Positions 9,040-17,298 of a DNA stretch of 64,000 nucleotides are shown in pieces. The translations under genes and the position numbers were made by a program. A model generated the notes under the pieces. It was not told where the DNA came from, made no database searches, and worked only from the letters and a program-made list of their open reading frames with translations. The first letter of the stretch is position 1, and each line of letters opens with the position of its first letter. This stretch comes from Vicinamibacterales bacterium. GTDB lineage: Bacteria; Acidobacteriota; Vicinamibacteria; Vicinamibacterales; 2-12-FULL-66-21. The stretch is from positions 144,121 to 208,120 of the forward strand of contig DASSPH010000067.1 in NCBI GenBank assembly GCA_035699745.1, in the 5' to 3' direction.

Positions 9040-11430
9040 TCAGTCGGCGTTCAAGGCTGCCGACGGATTCGTCCGCGTCGCGCCCCGCGACGCCCACAAC
9101 GTCGTCGCGAGCCCGGCGCCGATCAGGAGCACCGACGCGGTTCCGTACGTGAGCGGATCGAAGGCCACGATCCCGAAGATCCGCGACTGCAGGACGCGCG
9201 ACACCAGCACGCCGCCCGCGAGACCGGCGACCGCGCCGATCGCGAGCAGCCGGACGCCTTCGCGAAGAAACATCGCGAGCACGTTGCGCGCGGTGGCGCC
9301 GAGCGCGACCCTCACGGCCACTTCCTTGTGGCGCTGCTGCACCGCATATGCGGTCACCCCATAGATGCCGAGCAGGGCCAGAAATGCGGCGATGGCGGCG
9401 AACGACGTCAGCATCATGGTCAGGAATCGCGTCCCGGCCAGCGTGCGGTCTTCCGCCGAGACGAGCCGCGGCGGATCGACGACCGCGTCTCGATCCAGAT
9501 CGGCAGCCGCCTTGCGCAGCGCCTCGAACAGGGCAGGGGTCGCCGCCCCGGTCCGGACGTAGAAGGTTCCGAACCGCCCCTCGGGCAGCCGCGGCATGTA
9601 CAAATCGCCTTTCGCTTCGTCGCCGTACGCCTGCCGCACGTCGCGAGCCACACCGACGACCGTCCGCCATTCCGTCGAGCGCGGTCCGGACGGCGTCTGG
9701 TCGACGAAGCGCAGCCGGCGTCCCACCGCTGTGCCGTCCGGCCAGAGGCGCTGCGCCAGCGACGCGCTGACGATGGCGAGCGGCGCGGCCGCCGACACTT
9801 CGTCGGCCGAGAACGGACGTCCTTGTTGGAGCGCAATGGCAAACGCCGAGAAATAGCCGCTGCTCACGAAGACGGTTCCCCCCATCGCGGTGCCGGCGCC
9901 GTCCGCTTCGACGAGGCGATCGGGCGGCGCGACGTAGGGCGGCCAGCTGCTGTAGGCGGTCACCGCACCGGTCGCTTCCGTGACGCGCCGTTCGAATTCC
10001 GCCTTGAAGGCCAGGTAGCTCGCGGGATCGGGATGGTTGCGCGCGCGCAGTACCACGCGGGAGCGCACGAGACCGTCGGGATCGAAGCCGAGATCGGTCG
10101 ACACCATCGCGATCAAGCTGCGCACCATGAGGCCGCAGGCGACCAGGAGCACGAGCGAGCCGGCGACCTCGAAGGCGATCAGTCCGCCGCGCAGCCGCCG
10201 CATCGGCCGGCCGCCGCTGACGCCCCGCCCGGACTGGCGCAGCGCGTCGGTCAGCGCGCGCCCCCCAGGAACGAGCGATGACGCGAGCGGCGCGAGCGAG
10301 ATTGCGACTGCGGCCAGCAACCCCGCTGCGGCGACGGCGAGGAGAACGGTGGCATCGATCTGGATTCCCGCGGCATTGGGGGCCTGGCGTCCGAGCTGCG
10401 TTTCGATCAGCGGCGCCAGCGTGCCCAGCGAGAGCGCGGTCAGCCCGAGACCGCCGGCCAGTCCGGCGCCCGAAAGCAGCGCCGTCTCCGCCATGAGCAT
10501 GCGCGCGATCTGCGTCCAGCCCGCGCCGAGCGCGAGCCGGACCGCCACTTCGCGCCGGCGCTGCATCGCGCGGAGCAGCATGAGCACGGCGACGTTCGCA
10601 CACACGATTACCAGGACGAGCGCCACCGCAATCACCACGCCGAGCAGCACGGGCCGCACGCTGCCGACCCATCGTTCGTGCGCCGATTCGAGCTGCACGC
10701 CGGTCCAGCCGGCGGGAATCGGCGACGTCGCGGCGGCGCGCGCGGCGTCGGTGATCCGCCGCTCGGCGACCGCCGGAAGCACGCCCTGGCGCAGCTTGAC
10801 CATGTAGGCGCGAATCGGCGCCGCCTGTGTCACGAGCAGGTCGACCCCGGTGCGCGCTTCGCGGCCGTAGTAGAAGTCCGGCTCCAGCACCCCCGCAATG
10901 CGGAAGGTCTCCGGCGCACCCGGGCGGGATTCCGCTTCGGCCAGAATCACTCGTCCGATCGCACCCGGATCCGCGCCGAAGCGCTCGCGCCACAGCGCGT
11001 GACCGATCAACGCGGCGGGCTCGCCGCCCGCGGCGAAATCGTGCGGCTGCAGCGTGCGCCCCGACACGACCCGCACCCCCAGCCCTTCGACGAACCCGTG
11101 CGTCACGCGCAGGGCGCGGAGCGACGTCGAGAACCCGCCATCGCTGACGTGGAACGTCTCGCCCGCCGACGCGATCGGATGCTCGACGACATCGGCGACG
11201 GCGGTCCAGTCGAGCGCCGTCATCCCGCGCGGCTCCCACGGCCCTGGCGGCGCGTAGCGCAGGTGATAGATCCGACCGGCGTCGCGATAGGGCAGCGAGC
11301 GAATCAGATACGCATTGACGACGGACACGGCCGACGCCGCAAGGGCGAGGCCGACCGAAAGCGATGCGACCGCGGCAAGCGTGAAGGCCGGGGTGCGTCG
11401 AAGTCCACGCGCGGCGTACAGCCAGTTCAT
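9040..11430 (-). CDS. ADOP-family MacB-type permease without prefix domain
   Basis: 796 residues starting MNWLYAARGLRRTPAFTLAA. The usual second helix motif is relaxed (SVGLALAASAVSVVNAYLI), the middle FtsX helices read LLGVVIAVALVLVIVCANVA with coupling segment REVAVRLALGAGWTQIARML, and the last block has LLGIYGVTAYAVQQRHKEVA. The end is WASRGATRTNPSAALNAD. Periplasmic MacB-type domains lie at roughly residues 45-230 and 440-620. It lies 40 bases downstream of the TonB-type receptor gene, separated by an inverted repeat; no ribosome-binding site is seen. It does not read like a copy of the neighbouring ADOP gene at 6372, so this is not a recent tandem duplication. Confidence 0.9.
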   Translation of the reverse strand: MNWLYAARGLRRTPAFTLAAVASLSVGLALAASAVSVVNAYLIRSLPYRDAGRIYHLRYAPPGPWEPRGMTALDWTAVADVVEHPIASAGETFHVSDGGFSTSLRALRVTHGFVEGLGVRVVSGRTLQPHDFAAGGEPAALIGHALWRERFGADPGAIGRVILAEAESRPGAPETFRIAGVLEPDFYYGREARTGVDLLVTQAAPIRAYMVKLRQGVLPAVAERRITDAARAAATSPIPAGWTGVQLESAHERWVGSVRPVLLGVVIAVALVLVIVCANVAVLMLLRAMQRRREVAVRLALGAGWTQIARMLMAETALLSGAGLAGGLGLTALSLGTLAPLIETQLGRQAPNAAGIQIDATVLLAVAAAGLLAAVAISLAPLASSLVPGGRALTDALRQSGRGVSGGRPMRRLRGGLIAFEVAGSLVLLVACGLMVRSLIAMVSTDLGFDPDGLVRSRVVLRARNHPDPASYLAFKAEFERRVTEATGAVTAYSSWPPYVAPPDRLVEADGAGTAMGGTVFVSSGYFSAFAIALQQGRPFSADEVSAAAPLAIVSASLAQRLWPDGTAVGRRLRFVDQTPSGPRSTEWRTVVGVARDVRQAYGDEAKGDLYMPRLPEGRFGTFYVRTGAATPALFEALRKAAADLDRDAVVDPPRLVSAEDRTLAGTRFLTMMLTSFAAIAAFLALLGIYGVTAYAVQQRHKEVAVRVALGATARNVLAMFLREGVRLLAIGAVAGLAGGVLVSRVLQSRIFGIVAFDPLTYGTASVLLIGAGLATTLWASRGATRTNPSAALNAD

Positions 11431-11431
11431 G

Positions 11432-11454
11432 CCGGAAGGGTATACCCGTTCCGG
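11432..11454 (-). promoter_or_regulatory. Inverted repeat directly before a permease start codon
   Basis: CCGGAAGGG and CCCGTTCCGG flank TATA, a near-perfect inverted repeat with one bulged base, ending one base before the ATG at 11430 and occupying the place of a ribosome-binding site. It could be an attenuating hairpin after the receptor gene or an operator. No T-run follows, so I do not call it a terminator. Confidence 0.35.
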
Positions 11455-11470
11455 CGGCGTGTCAGTCGGT

Positions 11471-14400
11471 CTAGAAGAACAGCTTGACGGCGAACTGCAT
11501 CAGCCGCGGCGGACCCGCGGACAGGATGCGGCCGAAGCTGGGGGAGTTGAGATCCGCCACCGGCAGCCCGAAGTTGGCGTGATTCGCGAGGTTGAACACC
11601 TCGGCGCGGATCTGCAGCCGCGTCTGCCGCACCAGCGCCACGTCGCGCACGAGCGCGAGGTCGACGTTGGTGTACGCGGGGCCGCGCGCGATGTTCCGGC
11701 CGGCGTTGCCGAACTGGCCCGCCTGCGTCTGGATGCTCAGGCGCTCGAACGCCGAGCGGCTCAACCACGCGTTCACCGTATGCGGACCCGCGTTCGGGTC
11801 GCCGACGAGATTCGGCCGGCTGGCGGGGAACCCGGAGATGGGCGGACTGTTCGCCTGCAGCGCGACATTGGCGGAGTCCGAGACGGTGAACGGCGTCCCC
11901 GAGTTGTGCGAGGCCGCCACGTTCAGCTGCCAGCCGTTGATCACCGCCCGCATCGCCGCCGGTGCGCTGCGGGACACCGGCACCATCCACGTCGCGCTGG
12001 CCACGAGCCGATGGCGCGCGTCGAACAGCGACGGCCCCCACTCCGCTTCGAGATCGAACGGGTTCTGCGCGAGGTCGTTCTCACCGGCGAGCGGACGGGC
12101 CGCCGCGCCGGAGAGATTCATCGCCGACAGATGGTCGTACGACCGCGAGTACCAGTAGGACGCGTTGAACCCCAGCGTCCCGCCGAAGCGCCGCGACACG
12201 CTCACCTGCGCCGCGTCGTAGCGCGATCGCGCGACGCTGCGCAGCATCGCCACGGTCGACAGCGCGCACGCGCTCCCGTCCGCCGGACAGTTCCCGTAGA
12301 TGCGCCGCCGGTCGGCGTTCTGCGCCGTCGCCCCGGGTCCGAAGACCGCAGGATTCGCTTCGACGTTGCGCGGCAAGTGCTTCCCGCGCGCGCCGACGTA
12401 CCGCAGTTCGACGACGTAGCGATCGAGCATGGAGCGCTGGACGCTCGCGTTCCAGTTGTGCACGCGCGGCGGCTTCGCCTCGGGATCGAGGGCGAAGAGC
12501 GTCGACGGCCGCACGAACGTGTCGGGCGCCGTCGGCGGGCGGCCGAGAAACGGATTCTGGAAGTTCAGGCCGGCGCCGCTGAATTGCACGAACTGCGCCC
12601 ACGGCGTACTGCTGATCGCAATCTGCGACGTCGTCCCGGCGCCGTTCTGGAACTGATCGTAGAACAGGCCGTAGGCGGCGCGGATCGACCACACGCCGGC
12701 GCCGTTGGGATCCCAGGCGACGCCGGCCCGCGGCATGAGCGCGTGGATGCCGTCGGCGATGCCGCGGCCGATTCCCGGATCGCCGGGGAAGACGAGCCCG
12801 AGCGGCGCGTCCGGCCTGACGGTGGACTGCACGCCGGGGACGAAGCCGTTCAACCGGTCGTCTGCCTCGGTGAACGGGTTGATGCGCTCGTAGCGCAGCC
12901 CGTAGTTGAGCGTGAGGCGCGGCGTGGCGCGCCACTCGTCCTGCAGGTACGCGGATGCGCTCCAGACCGCAACCGCGCGGCCGAAGTCGCCGAGGCCCTG
13001 GTAGAACGTGACCGGCGCGCCGAGCAGGAGGTTGGCGATCGCGTTGTTGGTCGGGAACGTCCCCGCGAACACGAAGAAGGCGTTCGGCGCGATCGTCTGC
13101 ACCATGTCGATGCCGGTGCGGCGGAACTCGCCACCCGTCTTGATCAGGTGCGCGCCGTTCGTCCACGCGACGCCGTCCTGGATCTCGAACGTCGTCTGCG
13201 TCGAGTTGCGCGGGCCGGTGATCGCGCCGCCGATCGGCGAGTAGCCGCTGATGTTGAAGAACGGCGGTCCCTGGCCCACGTCGTTGGACGAGTTGTAGCC
13301 GAAGCCGAGCGCGGACGGCGGATTGCGATTCAGCCGCTGATCGAAGAAGAACGCGTGCCGCATCCAGCTGCCGCGGAGCGAATTGGTCAGCGACGGCGAC
13401 AGGATCCGCGTGTTCGAGATCGTCGTGTGATGGGTCGAGTAGTCGTCGCGGGTCGGAAACCCCGGCACGTCGGTGCCGCGGACCGAAATGGGATTGATGT
13501 TGTGGCCGCCGGAATACGCATACCGCCCGAAGAGCTGATTCTCCGGCGACAGGTTGACGTCGAACCGGCCCCCGGCCTGGTTCGAGACGTTCCGCACCAC
13601 CACCGTCTCGCGATAGAGCGATGGCGAGACGTTGCCTTGCGGGTAGAGACTGAGGACGCTGCGGGCGACGGGATTGATTGCCGCGTCCGGGATCCTGTTG
13701 CCGGGGAAGGGGACGCCGCCGGCCGCCAGGTTCAGCAGCGGCACGCCGAGCCCCGAGAAGTCGCCGAGACGCTCCTGCGCGGTCGGCACCGTCGCCGTCG
13801 TCGTCAGCCCCTGGGTGTTGCGGAACCCCTCGTAGTAGCCGAAGAAGAGCGCGCGCTCGGGCGAGAGCGGTCCGCCGATCGTGCCGCCGAACTGGTGCTG
13901 CTCGAGCGGCTCGACCTTCTCGGAGAAGTAATTCCTCGCATCGAAGGCGTCGTCGCGCACGAACTCGTAGAGCGATCCGTGCAGCTGGTTGGTGCCCGAG
14001 CGCGTGACCACGCTGGTCGTCGCGCCGGCAGTGCCGCCGTACTCGGCCGGCGCCGTCTGGGTGAGGATGCGGAACTCGGCGATCGCTTCGACCGGCAGCT
14101 TGAGCGCATAGCCGCCGTCCATGCGGTTCTGGTTCTGCGCGCCGTCGACGAGATACATGTTCTGCTCGGGCCGCATCCCGTTCACCGCGTACGCCTGTCC
14201 CTGCCGCAGGCTGCCGCCGGCGGTCGCCACGCCGGCGGGGAGCGGCGCGACGCCGGTCTCGAGCAGACCGAGCTGGGTGAAGTTGCGTCCGTTCAGCGGC
14301 AGATCAACCAGTTCGCGCCCGGTGATGACGCGGCCGAGGACGTTGGTGGTCGTATCGACCAGCTGCGCTCCGCCCGACACCTTCACCGTCTCGCTCAGCG

Positions 14401-14740
14401 ACGAGAGTTCGAGCTGCGCGTTGACGCGCACGCTCTGGCTGACGCTCACGTCGATCGCGTCGCGAACCAGCGTCGTGAAGCCAGGCGCCTGCATGGTGAC
14501 GGTGTAGCGGCCGACCGGCAGCAGAAGAATCCGATAGAAGCCGTCCGCCCCGGTCTCCGCGTCCTTGGCGAGTCCGGTTCCGGCGTTGACGGCGGTGACG
14601 CGCGCCCGCGGCAGCGGCGCGCCGGTGGCGTCGGTGATGGTGCCCTCGACGGCGCCGGTGGGATCCTGCGCTCGCGCGTCGCGCGCGAACACCACGAGTG
14701 CCGCGAGGGCCGCAGCCACGAGCAGAGGTCTCGGTACCAT
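11471..14740 (-). CDS. Oar-like TonB-dependent receptor with carboxypeptidase-regulatory domain
   Basis: 1089 residues. The signal peptide is MVPRPLLVAAALAALVVFA, cleaved after RDARAQ. Residues about 25-110 form a carboxypeptidase-regulatory-like fold (GTITDATGAPLPRARVTAVN, GFYRILLLPVGRYTVTMQAP). A plug-like region follows (RELVDLPLNGRNFTQLGLLE, GTAGATTSVVTRSGTNQLHG), then a long outer-membrane barrel ending in FAVKLFF. This is the large receptor type abundant in Acidobacteria, presumed to import or bind oligomeric substrates; the substrate is not predictable here. The ATG at 14740 is chosen because GGAGGAG lies 5 bases upstream and the signal peptide begins there; the open frame before it is noise. 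The muramidase-like gene lies upstream on the same strand. Confidence 0.88.
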   Translation of the reverse strand: MVPRPLLVAAALAALVVFARDARAQDPTGAVEGTITDATGAPLPRARVTAVNAGTGLAKDAETGADGFYRILLLPVGRYTVTMQAPGFTTLVRDAIDVSVSQSVRVNAQLELSSLSETVKVSGGAQLVDTTTNVLGRVITGRELVDLPLNGRNFTQLGLLETGVAPLPAGVATAGGSLRQGQAYAVNGMRPEQNMYLVDGAQNQNRMDGGYALKLPVEAIAEFRILTQTAPAEYGGTAGATTSVVTRSGTNQLHGSLYEFVRDDAFDARNYFSEKVEPLEQHQFGGTIGGPLSPERALFFGYYEGFRNTQGLTTTATVPTAQERLGDFSGLGVPLLNLAAGGVPFPGNRIPDAAINPVARSVLSLYPQGNVSPSLYRETVVVRNVSNQAGGRFDVNLSPENQLFGRYAYSGGHNINPISVRGTDVPGFPTRDDYSTHHTTISNTRILSPSLTNSLRGSWMRHAFFFDQRLNRNPPSALGFGYNSSNDVGQGPPFFNISGYSPIGGAITGPRNSTQTTFEIQDGVAWTNGAHLIKTGGEFRRTGIDMVQTIAPNAFFVFAGTFPTNNAIANLLLGAPVTFYQGLGDFGRAVAVWSASAYLQDEWRATPRLTLNYGLRYERINPFTEADDRLNGFVPGVQSTVRPDAPLGLVFPGDPGIGRGIADGIHALMPRAGVAWDPNGAGVWSIRAAYGLFYDQFQNGAGTTSQIAISSTPWAQFVQFSGAGLNFQNPFLGRPPTAPDTFVRPSTLFALDPEAKPPRVHNWNASVQRSMLDRYVVELRYVGARGKHLPRNVEANPAVFGPGATAQNADRRRIYGNCPADGSACALSTVAMLRSVARSRYDAAQVSVSRRFGGTLGFNASYWYSRSYDHLSAMNLSGAAARPLAGENDLAQNPFDLEAEWGPSLFDARHRLVASATWMVPVSRSAPAAMRAVINGWQLNVAASHNSGTPFTVSDSANVALQANSPPISGFPASRPNLVGDPNAGPHTVNAWLSRSAFERLSIQTQAGQFGNAGRNIARGPAYTNVDLALVRDVALVRQTRLQIRAEVFNLANHANFGLPVADLNSPSFGRILSAGPPRLMQFAVKLFF

Positions 14741-14823
14741 GCACTCCTCCCGACGAATCGCCCCGGAGCGCGCATGATACCGGAGATTCTGACGTTGCGT
14801 GACGAAGCCGACGATCGGGGAGG

Positions 14824-16020
14824 TCAGCGGTAGAGCAGGAACGGCTTGCGGCTCTCGGCGAAGGCCGCGGCCTCGCGATCCCATTCGTCGAGGAGCGCCG
14901 GCAGCCGTCCTCCTTCAATCGCCAGCCGCACCTCGTCCGAGCCGGTCAGCCGATCGATCGACGGTCCCCACGAGAAGTCCTTCGGGTACAGCCGCCGGAT
15001 TTCCGCGATCAGAATCAGCGCGGTGCGCACCGGACGGTAGGCGCGGGGATCCGTGATCACGAACCTGACGCCGGGGATCGTCATCCCCTTGAACTTCGCC
15101 GCGGTCGGCGCGACCGTCATCGTGATCGCCTCGAAGCGGACGCCCGGGAGTCCCTTCTCGTTCATCAGCTTCACGACTTCGGGCGCGAAGAGCCAGGACG
15201 CGCCGATCTGCTCGAACGGCCGATCCGTGCCGCGACCCTCGGTCAGGTTCGTTCCCTCGAAGTACACCGAACCGGGATAGCTCGTCAGCGCCGCCAGCGA
15301 GCGCAGGTTCGGCGACGGATTGACGAACGGAAGCCCGGTCTCGTCGAGCCACTGCGACCGCTTCCAGTTCGCGGCGCGCACGACGATCAGATTCGCGCCG
15401 ATGCCGTGCTGCCTGTTGAACAGCGTCGCCAGCTCGCCCACGGTCATCCCGTGCCGCGCCGGGATGGGGTACATGCCGACGAACGACCTGAACCTCGGAT
15501 CGAGCAGCGCCCCTTCGACGATCTCGCCGCCGATCGGGTTCGGGCGATCGAGGACGACGAACGGAATCCCCTTGCGCGCCGCCGCCTGCATCGACAGCGC
15601 CATCGTCGACACGTAGGTCCACGTCCGGCCGCCGACCTCCTGCAGGTCGTAGAGGATCGCGTCGACGTCCTTCAGCATCTCCGGGGTGGGGCCGCGGTCC
15701 TCGGACGCGTACAGCGAGTAGATCGGAATGCCGGTCTTCGCGTCGACGTCGTCGGCGATCTTCTCTCCCGCGGCGGCGGTGCCGCGGATGCCGTGTTCCG
15801 GCGCGAGCAGCGCCACGAGCTTGACGTCCTTGCTCGCGGCGATCAGGTCGATGTCCGGCACCTTCTCGCGGTTGACGGCGCTGTAGTTGGTGATCAGCGC
15901 GACGCGCTTGCCGCGGATCGCGCGCGGGACGTCGGACAGGAAGACGTCGATGCCGGGAAGCACCGTCGCCGCGCCGGCAACCGCCGCCGCGGCGGCAAAG
16001 ACGAGCGGAATGACTGACAT
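14824..16020 (-). CDS. NamZ-like exo-beta-N-acetylmuramidase (DUF1343, GH171 type)
   Basis: 398 residues with an alanine-rich secretion signal (MSVIPLVFAAAAAVAGA). The DUF1343 core is clear: GKRVALITNYSAVN, then LLAPEHGIRG with the conserved Glu75-His76, PIYSLYASEDRGPTPEMLKD, ILYDLQEVGGRTWTYVSTM, VLDRPNPIGG, LTEGRGTDRPFEQIGA. Characterised family members (Bacillus NamZ) remove terminal MurNAc from peptidoglycan fragments; here that is inferred from family membership. GGAGA sits about 8 bases before the ATG. It starts 17 bases after the dehydrogenase gene at 16038, so the two are probably co-transcribed. With the receptor downstream, a role in salvaging cell-wall or other glycans is possible but unproven. 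Confidence 0.85.
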   Translation of the reverse strand: MSVIPLVFAAAAAVAGAATVLPGIDVFLSDVPRAIRGKRVALITNYSAVNREKVPDIDLIAASKDVKLVALLAPEHGIRGTAAAGEKIADDVDAKTGIPIYSLYASEDRGPTPEMLKDVDAILYDLQEVGGRTWTYVSTMALSMQAAARKGIPFVVLDRPNPIGGEIVEGALLDPRFRSFVGMYPIPARHGMTVGELATLFNRQHGIGANLIVVRAANWKRSQWLDETGLPFVNPSPNLRSLAALTSYPGSVYFEGTNLTEGRGTDRPFEQIGASWLFAPEVVKLMNEKGLPGVRFEAITMTVAPTAAKFKGMTIPGVRFVITDPRAYRPVRTALILIAEIRRLYPKDFSWGPSIDRLTGSDEVRLAIEGGRLPALLDEWDREAAAFAESRKPFLLYR

Positions 16021-16037
16021 CGCTGGTTCTCCGCAGG

Positions 16038-17297
16038 TTATCGGATGATGCGCAGCGTACCGGGCGTCGGCGGCGGTCCGACGATCCTCAGGACGACTCC
16101 GCGGCTGTAGCTGACGACGAACAACTCGCCCCCCGCGTCGATGCCGAACGAACTGACCCCGGCGAGCTGCGCCGCGCCGCCGAGCTCGGCGGTGTGCTCG
16201 CGCAGATCCGACGCGCGCCCCTCGCCGCCGCCGTCGGCCGTCAGCGCGATCGACCATACGCGGCTGCGGACGAAATCGGCGAAGAAGTACCTGCCGCGAA
16301 ACGCCGCGCCGAGCGCCGTCCCGCGATACACGTAGCCGCCGGTAATCGAGCTGCCCTGCGAATGATCGTACTCGTGGATCGGATCGATCAGCGGCGTGAA
16401 GGCGGGCGGCCGCGAGGTCACGTTGTTGTGCGCCCCTTCGCGGTTGCGCCACCCGTAGTTCCGGCCGCCGCGCCCCGGCGGCTCGTAATCCACTTCCTCC
16501 CATGCGTTCTGTCCGACGTCGGCCGCCACCAGCGCGCCGGTGCCGCCGCGCGACGGATCGTCGAAGGTGTATCGCCACGGATTGCGCCAGCCGAAGCTCC
16601 AGATCTCCGGCCGCGCCCCGGTGCCGGCAAACGGGTTGCCCGCCGGCACGATGTACCCGGTGGGGTGATTCTCCGGCACGCCGACGTCGACGCGCAGCAT
16701 CTTGCCAAGCAGCGACGCCGGGTCCTGCGCGAAGTGATTCGGATCGTCGCCCGATCCGCCGTCCCCCATCCCGACGTAGAGGTAGCCGTCCGGCCCGAAC
16801 GCCAGATGCCCGCCGTTGTGATTCGCAAAGGGCTGCACGATGACTGCCGGCCCGCCCGCGCCGTTCCACCGCAGGTCGAACCGCGAGGCGGCGTCGGCCA
16901 CGAGCGGATTGCCCGAGCGGCGAAAGCGCGCGACGACGGTGTGCCCCTCCGTGTTCGTGAAGTTGACGTAGAAGCGGCCCGTCAGGGCCGCGTCGGGCGG
17001 AAACGCCATGCCGAGCAGCCCCTGTTCGCCGCCGGACCTGACGGCGGCGGTGAGATCGAGGAAGTCCGCCGGCTCCACCGTGCCGCCGCGGATCGCACGA
17101 ATCCGTCCGCGCTGCTCGAGGACGAACTGGACCGCCGGGTCGGCGGGATCCTGGACGATCGCGAGCGGCTGCGTAAAGCCGGACGCGTGCACGCGCGTGC
17201 GCAGCTGCGCCGCCGCGTCCGCGGCGGCGGCCAGCACGATCAGCGCGGCGATCGCGATTCGCAACACCACAGTCCCGCGCCTATTATCGGTGGACAT
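16038..17297 (-). CDS. Secreted PQQ-type sugar dehydrogenase (GSDH/Asd family)
   Basis: 419 residues from the ATG at 17297. The signal region is VVLRIAIAALIVLAAAADAAAQ. The six-bladed GSDH propeller follows: GFTQPLAIVQDPADP, FVLEQRGRIRAI, GGEQGLLGMAFPPD, ANHNGGHLAFGPDGYLYVGM, GDGGSGDDP, EIWSFGWRNPWRYTFD, VGQNAWEEVDYEPPGRGGRN, ITGGYVYRG. The NHNGGHL and WRNPWR motifs are the usual cofactor- and calcium-site segments of soluble aldose/glucose dehydrogenases. It would oxidise a sugar in the periplasm; the substrate is unknown. A GTG at 17270 gives a more ordinary signal peptide and avoids sharing bases with the divergent start at 17296, so the true start may be there. Confidence 0.85.
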   Translation of the reverse strand: MSTDNRRGTVVLRIAIAALIVLAAAADAAAQLRTRVHASGFTQPLAIVQDPADPAVQFVLEQRGRIRAIRGGTVEPADFLDLTAAVRSGGEQGLLGMAFPPDAALTGRFYVNFTNTEGHTVVARFRRSGNPLVADAASRFDLRWNGAGGPAVIVQPFANHNGGHLAFGPDGYLYVGMGDGGSGDDPNHFAQDPASLLGKMLRVDVGVPENHPTGYIVPAGNPFAGTGARPEIWSFGWRNPWRYTFDDPSRGGTGALVAADVGQNAWEEVDYEPPGRGGRNYGWRNREGAHNNVTSRPPAFTPLIDPIHEYDHSQGSSITGGYVYRGTALGAAFRGRYFFADFVRSRVWSIALTADGGGEGRASDLREHTAELGGAAQLAGVSSFGIDAGGELFVVSYSRGVVLRIVGPPPTPGTLRIIR

Positions 17298-17298
17298 G
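17282..17298 (+). promoter_or_regulatory. Possible -10 box and leaderless start of a lipoprotein gene
   Basis: TATTAT at 17283-17288 lies 7 bases before the ATG at 17296, the spacing expected for a transcript that begins at the start codon. A weak -35 (TTCGCA) lies about 18 bases further up. This ATG also shares two bases with the ATG at 17297 of the divergent gene. Prediction from spacing only. Confidence 0.3.

Noticed and set aside
467..11487. Very long arginine/alanine-rich open frames antisense to the permease, BNR and receptor genes
   Set aside because: They are third-position shadows of high-GC genes: low complexity, no domains, no ribosome-binding sites, and the opposite strand carries clear family motifs.
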